Below, piece after piece: positions 1 to 8,447 of a stretch of DNA of 14,365 nt. The stretch's first letter is position 1. Each line of letters opens with the position of its first letter. The notes beneath the pieces were generated by a model. It worked only from the letters and a program-made list of their open reading frames with translations. It had not been told where the DNA came from and searched no databases. Location: contig JAGBXG010000085.1 in NCBI GenBank assembly GCA_017629415.1, positions 1 to 14,365 of the forward strand, read 5' to 3'. The stretch is from Pseudomonadota bacterium. GTDB lineage: Bacteria > Myxococcota > Bradymonadia > UBA4248. Position numbers and translations under genes: made by a program.

Positions 1-33
1 GCAGCAAATAGCGCCGCAGGGGGCTTGCCCCCT
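1..33 (-). repeat. GC-rich palindromic intergenic repeat, copy 1
   Basis: Read on the minus strand this is AGGGGGC-AAG-CCCCCT followed by GCGGCGCTATTTGC. Bases 18-33 form a 6-bp stem with a 4-nt loop. The same core and tail recur at 2626-2660 and 13988-14033 in this window. On the minus strand the AT-rich flank ATGCGTTTTT precedes it, also as at copy 2. It lies downstream of the kinase stop codon and could act as a 3' stem-loop, but no U-tract follows it in that direction, so I do not call it an intrinsic terminator. The element may extend beyond the window edge. Confidence 0.6.
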
Positions 34-97
34 TCATTCAATAAAAAAAACGCATGATACCGTTATTTTGTGCCAATGAACAGACACGCTTTTAAGC

Positions 98-2581
98 TTA
101 CGGTTTCAAAGTCATCGGCAAAGTGAGCGGTGCGTCAGTTGTCGTCGTGAACTGTATCTTACTTTGCAAAAGTGTGCTGCCCGCTTGAATTTTAGCTTCA
201 GCCTCGTGTTTGCCGCAAGGCAGTACAATACTGGCAAAATCGGTTTGCTTAGCCACGAGTTTACCATCGATCGCAATATCCGCAATCTGGTAAGGCGCAG
301 GGTCTCCGGGAACATAAGACTCACGAATGCGGACTTTGACATCACAAAAAGCGATAGCATCGGGTGCAGTTTCTTGCCAAATGATGGTTTGAGGGATTGC
401 CGCTGTTTTTCCAGTCACTTTGGGCAATATTTGCAGACGCGTTCCGGACTGAATTTCAATGTTGCCTGGCAAATCATACTGGATACCCTCCACGACGACT
501 GTTGCGGCCCGTGATGTCTGAACGGTGTGTTTTATAACAGCTTGAGGCTGCGATTTGGGCGCTGATTTGCTCGATACCACAGACTTGGAGCGAGAGGATT
601 TAACAGGTTGAGCTTTTGGACTTTCTGTTTTTTCAGCAGTCTGAGCAGAATTTGGAGATTCCAGGGCTGCATTGTCGGGTTCTGCCTCCTTCGCAGGAGG
701 TAAGGCAAGAGTGTTTGGATCTTGAGGTCGCGCAGCACGAATCGGAATCAAATTCGCGGTAAGTTCAACCTGCTGATTTTGGAGTGAAAATTGTGACTGT
801 CCAGAAGCACAATTTTGCCATTTGAGATGATCGAGACTGACTTTATCCTCATCGGCAAGCTGCACATGCATGAAACAAGTTTCATATCCAGGTGCCTGAA
901 TGGCAATTTCAGCATTTTGACCAAATTCCAAAATAACGCGTTTGCCTTCTAAAGCATGATATTTTCCGTCAACGACATAAATCGTGGCATTATCGGGTGT
1001 TGTCTGAAAAGCAAAGGGAATGCCTGCCGCCGTATCCTTCGGTAGCTCCGTTAAGTGAGGTGCTTTATGAGGTTGTTCTGATTCTGTTTGGTCTGTCGGT
1101 TTTTGCGCAACATTTTGGACTGTTTCAGGAGCCTTATCTAAAGTAGACCAACGATAAAAGCCATAGCCTCCCATTGCGATCAGCATTAAACCAGCGCCCA
1201 CAAGTATATATTTGATGCGGTTCCACATCCGGCGGCGTTGAATTTGTTTTCGCGCATCCTCTGAAATGAGGGCAGCTTCTTCGATAATGGCCAAATCGGC
1301 TGAAGGCAGTTCTTCAAGGACTTGGAGTTTTTTCAGAGATTCTGTGCTGATTGGGGTCACGCCCAAATCATGTTTGTGACTGACATTTTCCAATTCAGTG
1401 CTGCTGATTTGAGCTTCATTGTGGTTTTGTATATGCTCCAGATTGTTTTCAGAAGGCGTATGCATGCGGTCGGCATAGTGCGGTGTCAGCGTATCATCAA
1501 GCGGATGAATGACAGACCCCGTATTGGCCAGTGCAAACTGCAGATCCTCTTTTTTTTGCGGCGTAATGGTCTGTGTACGCGTCATATTGGCGTTCATCAT
1601 CTGCGCCTGAAGCATTGCATCGAGGACATCATTGATACCGCCAGTGTTCATCACCGGTGCCATATCCGGTGCCAGCATGGGCTTAAAATAAGCCATGATC
1701 TCACGCTGGCCAGCTTTATAGCCCTGCTTTCGCGCAAAATCATCCAAAGCATCATAAAATGCTTCAGCAGACTGAAAGCGATGGGCTTTATCTTTGGCAA
1801 GAGCCTGATTCACAATCGTTTCGAGTGTACTGTCAATCCCCGAACGTATTTGACTTATCGGTGTGGGCGTATTGAACTTGATATATTCAAGGCACTGTAA
1901 ATCCGAATTTCCCTCAAATGGACGGATATTTGTCAGCATTTCATACAGGACAATGCCTAATGAAAAGATATCTGTACGTGCATCCAAGGATTCCCCGCGA
2001 GCCTGCTCCGGACTCATATAAGCGAATTTTCCCTGCACAAGACCGGTACAGCTTTCAACGGTTCTGGCTTTTGCAATGCCAAAATCGATGAGTTTGACTT
2101 CGCCATTTTCTGAAATCAGAATATTGGAAGGGCTGACATCACGATGCACAATACCCAGCGGTATACCATTTTTATCTTTTGCTTGATGCGCGTGTCCCAG
2201 TCCTTTGAGGGTTTCCAGGACAATGGCAATCGTGATGTCGATAGGGATAAACGTCTGCAGTTCTAATTTTTTGAGCAAACATCTCAAATCAGCGCCCGAA
2301 ACGTATTCCATGGCCAAATAATATTCGCCATTGACTTCGCCCATATCAAAAATTTGCACGATATTGGAGTGCGTCAGGGCAACGAGCGTTCGGCCTTCAT
2401 TCAGGAATCTTTCGATGAACGTGTCATCAGAGGCCAAATCGGGAAGAATTTTTTTAATGACGCATTGTTTTTCAAATCCGGCGACACCTTCGAGACTGGC
2501 CAAATAGATTTCGCCCATGCCTCCGCGCGCGATGCGCTCGGTCAGCGTATATCTTCCGAATTTTTTGGAAATACTGGGCAT
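98..2581 (-). CDS. Membrane-anchored Hanks-type serine/threonine protein kinase with PEGA-like extracytoplasmic region
   Basis: This is an 827-residue protein kinase predicted to phosphorylate Ser/Thr on unknown targets at the inner membrane. The N-terminal kinase domain (about 8-285) is complete: glycine loop ARGGMGE (18-24), ATP lysine K43 in VIKK, catalytic loop HRDVSPSN (146-153), DFG (167-169) and SPE (190-192). A juxtamembrane linker rich in polar residues follows, then one transmembrane helix (about 457-477) after a basic RRRMWNR stretch. Outside lie a PEGA-like beta segment (about 521-575), a Pro/Ala/Ser/Lys-rich linker, and a second PEGA-like segment (about 767-800) near the C-terminus. 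I chose the ATG at 2581. The frame stays open upstream to 2725, but that extension is a translated GC-rich repeat, and the kinase fold begins at residue 8 of the shorter form. No strong Shine-Dalgarno is visible. The gene is 170 bp from the upstream ABC permease on the same strand and probably transcribed separately. The kinase assignment is firm; the ligand and targets are unknown. Confidence 0.9.
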   Translation of the reverse strand: MPSISKKFGRYTLTERIARGGMGEIYLASLEGVAGFEKQCVIKKILPDLASDDTFIERFLNEGRTLVALTHSNIVQIFDMGEVNGEYYLAMEYVSGADLRCLLKKLELQTFIPIDITIAIVLETLKGLGHAHQAKDKNGIPLGIVHRDVSPSNILISENGEVKLIDFGIAKARTVESCTGLVQGKFAYMSPEQARGESLDARTDIFSLGIVLYEMLTNIRPFEGNSDLQCLEYIKFNTPTPISQIRSGIDSTLETIVNQALAKDKAHRFQSAEAFYDALDDFARKQGYKAGQREIMAYFKPMLAPDMAPVMNTGGINDVLDAMLQAQMMNANMTRTQTITPQKKEDLQFALANTGSVIHPLDDTLTPHYADRMHTPSENNLEHIQNHNEAQISSTELENVSHKHDLGVTPISTESLKKLQVLEELPSADLAIIEEAALISEDARKQIQRRRMWNRIKYILVGAGLMLIAMGGYGFYRWSTLDKAPETVQNVAQKPTDQTESEQPHKAPHLTELPKDTAAGIPFAFQTTPDNATIYVVDGKYHALEGKRVILEFGQNAEIAIQAPGYETCFMHVQLADEDKVSLDHLKWQNCASGQSQFSLQNQQVELTANLIPIRAARPQDPNTLALPPAKEAEPDNAALESPNSAQTAEKTESPKAQPVKSSRSKSVVSSKSAPKSQPQAVIKHTVQTSRAATVVVEGIQYDLPGNIEIQSGTRLQILPKVTGKTAAIPQTIIWQETAPDAIAFCDVKVRIRESYVPGDPAPYQIADIAIDGKLVAKQTDFASIVLPCGKHEAEAKIQAGSTLLQSKIQFTTTTDAPLTLPMTLKP

Positions 2582-2625
2582 GATGTCAAACTGCTGATGG
2601 ATTGAAATGCGTTTTGAATTTTTTG

Positions 2626-2720
2626 AGGGGGCCAAGCCCCCTTCGGCGCTATGTCGTGCCGTCGAAGCCGGCCCTCCATACGCGCCTACCCCCGATGCGG
2701 GGCAAAGCCCCGCAACGCCC
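2626..2720 (+). repeat. GC-rich palindromic intergenic repeat, copy 2, plus a second hairpin
   Basis: AGGGGGC (2626-2632), loop CAA, GCCCCCT (2636-2642) forms a perfect 7-bp stem. It is followed by TCGGCGCTATG, matching the tail of copies 1 and 3. A second perfect hairpin, TGCGGGGC-AAA-GCCCCGCA, occupies 2696-2714. The block fills most of the gap between the permease stop and the kinase start. Read antisense, it creates a spurious N-terminal extension of the kinase frame. Confidence 0.65.
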
Positions 2721-2750
2721 CGCAAACGCCAGTTAGAAGCTCAATAGGCG

Positions 2751-3521
2751 TTAAATAAAATCTCGTTTTTCCATGATAACCGCAGCAATACAGATGAGCA
2801 CAACGATATAAGTCAAGCCATGGAATGACGACCATGCGACATGGGAAGCCGGAATCGCGAGTGCGTAACTGACTTGTGTGGAGACATCGAAATGCCCGAA
2901 ATTGGGGAGCAAGAACTGCGCGGCATGCATGGCAGCGCGAATTTCCATTGCTTTATTGATTTCGGCATAATGTTCAATCTGCTGATACAAGCTTGCGATC
3001 ACGACAAAACCTGCCGTCATGAGAGATGAGAGCATGGTGCTTGAGAAAGTCGAGAACATGAGTGCGGCAGCGGCGACGACGAGCGATTCGATGTAAATGA
3101 GCCAGAACGCCTGAAAGAGCGTGGGATCGATATTCATGCTTCTGACTGCAAGCAATATCAGAAACACGGCAAACATGGCAGCCAATTCGACAAACAGCGT
3201 CAAAGTGATGCCCAGAAATCGCCCGATGATAACTTGATATCTGCGGATAGGCTTTGACAGGATGGTATAAATAATTTTCCGGTCAATTTCTTTATGCAGA
3301 ATTCCGATTCCTGTGTATGCGCCAAGGACAACGCCCATGATCATCATAAATGTCATGCCGACATCGCGAATGACGCGTTCCTGCTCATACAATGAGAGTT
3401 CTCCGAGCACGAGCGAGAAAAGGAAGATGGCGACAGCAAAAAAACCGATGCCATAAAGAATTTTATTTCTGATGGCTTCTCTGAAAGTCTGTGTAATGAA
3501 AGCTGAAATCGTGAGTAGCAT
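2751..3521 (-). CDS. ABC-2 type transporter permease subunit
   Basis: This is a 256-residue integral membrane protein with about six hydrophobic helices (roughly 21-39, 56-75, 104-127, 140-158, 163-180 and 235-250), the size and layout of single-domain ABC-2 permeases (NosY/GldF-like). The cytoplasmic loop after helix 2 carries HKEIDRKIIYTILSKPIRR (76-94), a segment typical of this family where the permease is thought to contact the ATPase. Its ATG lies 2 nt after the stop codon of the ATPase gene, so the two are almost certainly translationally coupled and form one exporter. I see no strong Shine-Dalgarno, which fits coupling. The substrate cannot be told from sequence. The C-terminus ends in EKRDFI, also common in this family. 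Confidence 0.88.
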   Translation of the reverse strand: MLLTISAFITQTFREAIRNKILYGIGFFAVAIFLFSLVLGELSLYEQERVIRDVGMTFMMIMGVVLGAYTGIGILHKEIDRKIIYTILSKPIRRYQVIIGRFLGITLTLFVELAAMFAVFLILLAVRSMNIDPTLFQAFWLIYIESLVVAAAALMFSTFSSTMLSSLMTAGFVVIASLYQQIEHYAEINKAMEIRAAMHAAQFLLPNFGHFDVSTQVSYALAIPASHVAWSSFHGLTYIVVLICIAAVIMEKRDFI

Positions 3522-3523
3522 GA

Positions 3524-4447
3524 CTATTTCTTATCTTTTGTAAACAGGGCTTCGAGATCGGCGCCACGTTCCATGACGTGTTCGACGATAAGATTTTGGG
3601 CGATGGCTTCTGCCAGGAGATCATTGATATTTTTGGCACCTTCCGGATCGAGAGTGATGGTGATCGTGGTGTCTTTAATCTGATGTTTGATATTTGGATT
3701 TTGATTTAATTTTTCGATGAAATCTTGGGGCACATTGCCTTTCAAGCTGATTTCGACATGTTTTTGGTCTGCGAGCAGCTGACTGAGTGTGCCGATGGTT
3801 TCCATTTTTCCGTTTCGGATGACGCCGACACGATCACAGAGTTTTTCGACATCTGGGAGGATATGGCTGGAGAAGAAGATCGTTTTGCCTTGAGCCTGGG
3901 ATTCCCGGATGATTTCGGCGACATCACGTCTTCCGATGGGATCGAGGCCTGACTGCGGTTCGTCGAGTATGACGAGATCGGGATCGCCGATGAGAGCCTG
4001 TGCGAGTCCGATGCGTTGTTGCATACCTTTTGAAAACTGTCCGAGTCTTTTGTTTCTGGCATGTGTCATACCGACTCTTTCGAGCCAGTAATCGACAGTT
4101 TTTTGTCTATCTTTTTTAATGCCATAGAGTTTGGCATAGAAATCGAGGATTTCAGCGGCGGTAAGGCTTTCGTAGTAGTAGCTGATTTCGGGCAGGTATC
4201 CGAGTTTTTGGCTGCATCTTCTGTCGAAGCCTTCGTATCCCATGAGTTTCATGGATCCAGCAGTAGGCTTAATAAGGCCTGTCAGCATTTTAATGGTCGT
4301 TGTTTTACCGGCGCCATTGGGTCCGATAAGGCCGAAGATTTCGCCGGGTTCAACTTTGAATGAAACACTTTTGACGGCATCGACTTGTTTTCGTCTGAAG
4401 CCGACATAAAAAGTTTTTGAGAGTTCGTGGAGTTCAATAATGGACAT
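3524..4447 (-). CDS. ABC transporter ATP-binding protein (ABC-2 exporter class)
   Basis: This is a 307-residue ATPase with all the nucleotide-binding motifs: Walker A GPNGAGKTT (42-50), a GYLPE segment in the Q-loop position (83-87, Glu replacing Gln as is usual in drug/polysaccharide-type ABC-2 ATPases), signature FSKGMQQR (138-145), Walker B LVILDEP (158-164), D-loop SGLDP (166-170) and the switch His195 in FFSSH. After the ATPase core is an extra domain of about 80 residues (about 225-307), as in CcmA/NosF/YhaQ-type proteins. It would energise export by the permease directly downstream. The start at 4447 puts the beta strand IIELHELSK at the N-terminus as expected. There is no clear Shine-Dalgarno in front of it. 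The substrate is unknown. Confidence 0.95.
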   Translation of the reverse strand: MSIIELHELSKTFYVGFRRKQVDAVKSVSFKVEPGEIFGLIGPNGAGKTTTIKMLTGLIKPTAGSMKLMGYEGFDRRCSQKLGYLPEISYYYESLTAAEILDFYAKLYGIKKDRQKTVDYWLERVGMTHARNKRLGQFSKGMQQRIGLAQALIGDPDLVILDEPQSGLDPIGRRDVAEIIRESQAQGKTIFFSSHILPDVEKLCDRVGVIRNGKMETIGTLSQLLADQKHVEISLKGNVPQDFIEKLNQNPNIKHQIKDTTITITLDPEGAKNINDLLAEAIAQNLIVEHVMERGADLEALFTKDKK

Positions 4448-4529
4448 AATGAACGAAAGATTTCTGATTAAGGGTTAAATGTGAATTTGAGATTTAGCCG
4501 TTAATTATGCTTATGCTATTCGCCGTGCG

Positions 4530-4596
4530 TATGCGCCTTTTACAGGCGCATAGCGCGGCGCATCCGGCGTATTGGGCGCAAGCCCGATAGCCGGAT
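4530..4596. repeat. Paired GC-rich hairpins (REP/BIME-like)
   Basis: There are two adjacent perfect inverted repeats: TATGCGCC (4530-4537) / GGCGCATA (4545-4552) with a 7-nt loop, and ATCCGGC (4562-4568) / GCCGGAT (4590-4596), which encloses a nested TTGGGC-GCAA-GCCCGA hairpin. They sit between the 1133-residue gene's stop codon (4610) and the ATPase start (4447), both minus strand. Neither hairpin is followed by a U-tract in the direction of transcription, so they resemble repetitive extragenic palindromes more than a standard terminator. They could still protect or end the upstream transcript. Confidence 0.6.
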
Positions 4597-4609
4597 TTTC
4601 AAAAAGTCA

Positions 4610-7600
4610 CTACAGTTTGAATCTGACGTAGAATCTGGTGTTTCCGTCATTGTCATCAGAGGCTTCAAATCTGCCGTCAAACTGCCTGAGAATGGGCAGG
4701 ATATAAGCCAGCGCATTGACGGGCGGATAATTGACGGTGAGCCGTTTTGAGCTGACGAGGAGATCGAAGATGTTGTCGTCGATCGCGGGCATGATGTTGA
4801 CTTTTTCGAGTCTGTCCGTCATTTCGGCGACGGTGAAGAGTTTTCCGTTATGGCTGATGGAAGCGGAGAATTCTTTGGGGAATGGCTGAAGTGTGATGCT
4901 GATACGGCTGCTGTAATCCGTAGCCAGGAAAGCGTTATCGATGATGGCTTCGATGAGTTTGTCGATGACAGTAGCGAACGCCATGGCGATGACGGGGCTG
5001 ACGGTATCCTGCGTCAAATCGTTTTCATGCGGATATCCGTTGGTATTGACATCGATATAGATATTTTTTTTGAGATATCGGCATCGATTTTGTGCATTTT
5101 GTGCGATGAGCTGCAAGTTGTACGGCATGTATCCGACGAGTTTATGCAAGTCTTTATGCAGCATGGAGATGCGTTCCCAGGCGACGGGTTCTTCGAGGGA
5201 TTTGTGTTCGAGTGCGTCTTTAATGATGGTGACGGATTCGAGGAGTTCCTGGAAGAAGGGCATGGGGAGGGAGACGGCGGATTTGACGAATTCGAGTTCA
5301 GTTTCTTTAGGCTGAATCCATTCGGGGCAGACGTTGTTGGCGACGTTTATCATCTCGTAGAGGAGATCTTCGAGTTTTGCGCGTTCGCCTTTGGCTGCGA
5401 ATGCATTGTAGCGGAGCTCGTAGATGAACGCGATGACAGGCGGAAAGTCAGTTGTCATGCCGAGCATGGACATTCTGGCTTCGATGCGCGCAAGTTCTGT
5501 GCGCATGGCGATGGGGTCATTGACATCGCGTGAGGAGAGCAGCTGATTGAGTGCGGCAATGGTTTTAGTAAAGAAAAGCTTGACCTGATGTGTGGCAGGC
5601 AAAGTGTTGAGCTTGGGTGCCGTATCGTTCATGAGCATCATGATACGTCCGCATTGCCGTTTCATGGTACGATTTTCGGTATTGATGAAGTCTTGGGGCG
5701 GGATTTCATCCAAGTGTTCGAGCAATGCCTGTCTTGCCTCCCGGAGTTCGCAAACGGTAGCGATATGGAGGAGTTTGCGCATGATGCTGCAATAGTATTC
5801 GGTCGATGTTGGTGTAGAGGTATTGGCCCACACGAGCTGAAGTTCGGCCTGAATGGCATTAATTCTTTTGAGAATGAACCATGTGATGGCATCGCGAGGC
5901 TGTCCTGGGGTTTGATAAAGTGCGAGCAATGCAGCGTAAAAGCTGTGCAAAGACGTGACAGCCGGCGAATTGGGATCATGATCGAGATGCTGTTTGAGGC
6001 TTGTGCAGATGGTCTGCAGGAATCCCGTACAGAAATAGAGGGCGTCGACGACCGATTCTGCGACGTTGACAGGCCCGTTTCCCTGTGGGATGCGTTCAAG
6101 CAGTGAGAGCATGACTTGGCATGCTCTGGCAATGGCATGGCATTTGATTTGCCGTGCATCGATGAGCAGATTTTGCAAAGCTTCTGAGGAGATATTTGCA
6201 GGATATTCCATCTGTTCCGAGATGGTTTCAGCTAATTTTTGGGCGGTATCGACGAGCGCGAAAGCCGTCATTGGTTTTGCCTCTGGTTTTCTGGCAAACA
6301 AGACGCGTAAGCGTTCATGATTGAGCTGTTCGATATCGGATTCTTCGATGTCCTGAGTTGGGAAAGCCCTGAGTTCCTCGATGAGCATGACGAGCGCTTC
6401 AGCACACGACAGGCTGTAAGCAGGCCACAGGCGTGTGAGTTGTTCGAAGGTATCTGTCAGCCATTGAATGCGATATTTTTTGCTCAGTTCTGTGAGTTCA
6501 GCAGTTCTTTGTGGCACAGCATCGAAGTCGATACGTTCGAGTTCGAGGAGCGGAGCCGCATTTTTCATGAAATCTGTCCAACGTTGCTGGAACGGTATAT
6601 TTTCTGTTTTTTTCTCTTTGGAGCCGAATTTGGCGATAAGTGCTTTGAGATGTTTGAATTTTTTTTCAGAAATGGCTCGGGAGAAATGGATTTCGAGCAG
6701 CCTGCAGACTTCGGCATAATCGTTGAAAAAGGCCTGCGGCGGAACTTTAGGCATCGTGAATGACTTGAGTCCCATGTACAATTTTGCGAACAGCGGTTCG
6801 AGATTTTTGAGTTTGTATTCTCGTGCGATTTGCGTGGCACTGTTCAAGCTTTTGGCGGCATCGTGATATCCGTTGCTGTATCCATAAAAGACGCTGGATT
6901 CGATATAATGAAGGGATTCAGTGACGAGAGCCTCCAAAGTTCTGGCGAGTTTATTGATAGTTCTAGAAGTCAGTTCCTGAGGATTGACGGAATCGGTGAC
7001 CGCGAGGGGTGCCTCGATGGAGGGCTCAGCCGGCTGAATATTGAGGGTTTTATAGAGCCCATCCAGTGTATCGTTAAATCTTGCGGTATTGAAATCGGGT
7101 GCAATTTTTTCGAGAGCATTGAAGAGGTAGACGAGGCAATTGAGGAATTCGCCGGATTTTTCGAAGAAGAATCGTACTTTTAAGTTATCGAACAAGCGTT
7201 CTGAGGGTTCACCTATCTCGGCTTCTGTAAAGGTCAGCGGCAGGAAACGGCCGATATAGGCGATAAGAGGGAGATGGATGCCAAGTCCTGCAAATGCGAG
7301 GATATTGGAAAGTCGGTTGAGCTGTTTGGCGAGGTCTCCGGCTTCTTCACAATTTTTTTGGACGATGATGAGTTCGAGATCGTCGAAGAGCCGCATGGCA
7401 ATGAGTGATACGAATTGCCAAAGCTGCGGATCTTTGAGCGGATCTTCTTTTTCTCTCGATTCTGTTTTTTCGTTGCCTTTACGCTGAACGATTTCTTTTT
7501 TCAGCGTAGCGATATTCAGCATTTGTGCGACAACGGGCTTATGGGTATCGAGTGTATGTGCAGATTCTTCGGGTTCGCTGAAGTCGATATCCAGGCTTCC

Positions 7601-8011
7601 GTCATCCATATCGATGTCTTCGGCATGATTGTTTTGTTCGCCATCAGTCTGGTTATCTTGTGCCATTTGTACGCACTCTGCATGTGCGGGTTCCAAGGTT
7701 TCATATATGGCATCGAGGAATTGGGCATCTATGCCGAGCAGATCGCTGATAGAGGCTTGATTTTCTGATTTTTTGACGCTTGAATCCTGCGTATCCAAAT
7801 CCCAAGACGTGGGGTGAAATTGCGTCGTTTTCGTGGGATGCCTGTCTTTTTTGGGGTTTTCTTTCGATGCGGCGATGTCAAAATCCTTGTCATCGAAATC
7901 CAGTACATCTTCGATATCATTAAGCCAGTCATCGCCGAAATCGTATCCATTCAGCGGTTTTGCCACGTCATTTTCTTTGGCAGGCTTTGTATCGTCCCAT
8001 CTGGTCGCCAT
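4610..8011 (-). CDS. Large CheA/ChpA-like protein with degenerate Hpt-like repeats and degenerate GHKL domain
   Basis: This is a 1133-residue soluble protein. The first ~190 residues are acidic, low-complexity and probably disordered. From about 195 it is almost all helix. Several segments recall Hpt domains of the AHTLKGxAxxLGL type but lack the phospho-accepting His: LNRLSNILAFAGLG (231-244, Asn at the His site), AAKSLNSATQ (385-394) and ELARIEARMSMLGM (839-852). Residues ~945-1133 resemble CheA P3/P4: an N-box-like IIDNAF (Asn1026), HNG (1054-1056) where a GHKL kinase has DxGxG, VNALAYI (from 1098) where a glycine-rich G2 box is expected, and a typical final strand FYVRFKL. The missing G1 Asp and G2 glycines argue against ATP binding. 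There is no CheW-like or receiver domain. The start at 8011 has a Shine-Dalgarno GAGGA about 7 nt upstream; an in-frame ATG at 8059 has none. The CDS is certain. The CheA/ChpA/FimL-like reading is by eye and moderate. A scaffold role in surface sensing or chemosensory signalling is possible. Confidence 0.85.
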   Translation of the reverse strand: MATRWDDTKPAKENDVAKPLNGYDFGDDWLNDIEDVLDFDDKDFDIAASKENPKKDRHPTKTTQFHPTSWDLDTQDSSVKKSENQASISDLLGIDAQFLDAIYETLEPAHAECVQMAQDNQTDGEQNNHAEDIDMDDGSLDIDFSEPEESAHTLDTHKPVVAQMLNIATLKKEIVQRKGNEKTESREKEDPLKDPQLWQFVSLIAMRLFDDLELIIVQKNCEEAGDLAKQLNRLSNILAFAGLGIHLPLIAYIGRFLPLTFTEAEIGEPSERLFDNLKVRFFFEKSGEFLNCLVYLFNALEKIAPDFNTARFNDTLDGLYKTLNIQPAEPSIEAPLAVTDSVNPQELTSRTINKLARTLEALVTESLHYIESSVFYGYSNGYHDAAKSLNSATQIAREYKLKNLEPLFAKLYMGLKSFTMPKVPPQAFFNDYAEVCRLLEIHFSRAISEKKFKHLKALIAKFGSKEKKTENIPFQQRWTDFMKNAAPLLELERIDFDAVPQRTAELTELSKKYRIQWLTDTFEQLTRLWPAYSLSCAEALVMLIEELRAFPTQDIEESDIEQLNHERLRVLFARKPEAKPMTAFALVDTAQKLAETISEQMEYPANISSEALQNLLIDARQIKCHAIARACQVMLSLLERIPQGNGPVNVAESVVDALYFCTGFLQTICTSLKQHLDHDPNSPAVTSLHSFYAALLALYQTPGQPRDAITWFILKRINAIQAELQLVWANTSTPTSTEYYCSIMRKLLHIATVCELREARQALLEHLDEIPPQDFINTENRTMKRQCGRIMMLMNDTAPKLNTLPATHQVKLFFTKTIAALNQLLSSRDVNDPIAMRTELARIEARMSMLGMTTDFPPVIAFIYELRYNAFAAKGERAKLEDLLYEMINVANNVCPEWIQPKETELEFVKSAVSLPMPFFQELLESVTIIKDALEHKSLEEPVAWERISMLHKDLHKLVGYMPYNLQLIAQNAQNRCRYLKKNIYIDVNTNGYPHENDLTQDTVSPVIAMAFATVIDKLIEAIIDNAFLATDYSSRISITLQPFPKEFSASISHNGKLFTVAEMTDRLEKVNIMPAIDDNIFDLLVSSKRLTVNYPPVNALAYILPILRQFDGRFEASDDNDGNTRFYVRFKL

Positions 8012-8447
8012 TTTATTCCTCACTTGCCAGCTTATCAAAAGCTCAAAAAAACCCGTCATATCATGCCATAAATCCCTCTAAATTTGAACAATAAAGGGAT
8101 CATCTTGGCAAGCGTGACACAAGCTCAACCACTGGGCGTGACATTTTTTTCATAGATAAGTGTTCCCTTAAATTTGAATTTCAAACTTTAAAAGCTCTTG
8201 TATTTTCAAGAGTTCCCTTAAAATTCTAAAAAAAATAAAAAAATCTTTGTCAAGATATTGACAGATAAAAAAAATGAGTATGACGAAAATGTCATAATTC
8301 AACGGTTGCAGTTTTATATCAGATTGAAATTTCCTCTTATATTTCAACACCTTGCAATTTGTTTTAAACTTGGAATCAGATTTGCTCAAAGACATAACGT
8401 GCGCGCCAATGCGCGAGATGACTCCCATCAACATCATGAGGTACGAT
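8012..8447. promoter_or_regulatory. Divergent intergenic region between the CheA-like gene and the sigma-factor gene
   Basis: About 436 bp of AT-rich DNA with no convincing gene must carry the promoters of both flanking genes. Visible structure: the 8-bp direct repeat GCGTGACA at 8112-8119 and 8136-8143 (24-bp period); the 11-bp direct repeat GTTCCCTTAAA at 8162-8172 and 8212-8222 (exactly 50 bp apart), with a looser copy near 8072-8088; the hairpin CTCTTG-TATTTT-CAAGAG at 8195-8212; and the palindrome TGTCAA-GATA-TTGACA at 8248-8263, which places a consensus -35 hexamer on each strand. I could not pair these -35 boxes with a good -10 at normal spacing (TATGAC lies 15 bp away on the plus strand). 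The Shine-Dalgarno GAGGT of the sigma gene is at 8438-8442. Confidence 0.5.

Noticed and set aside
4850..5533. Plus-strand 227-residue acidic frame inside the CheA-like gene
   Set aside because: It is antisense to the coding strand, and its Asp/Glu/Phe-rich composition is typical of such shadows; no start signal.
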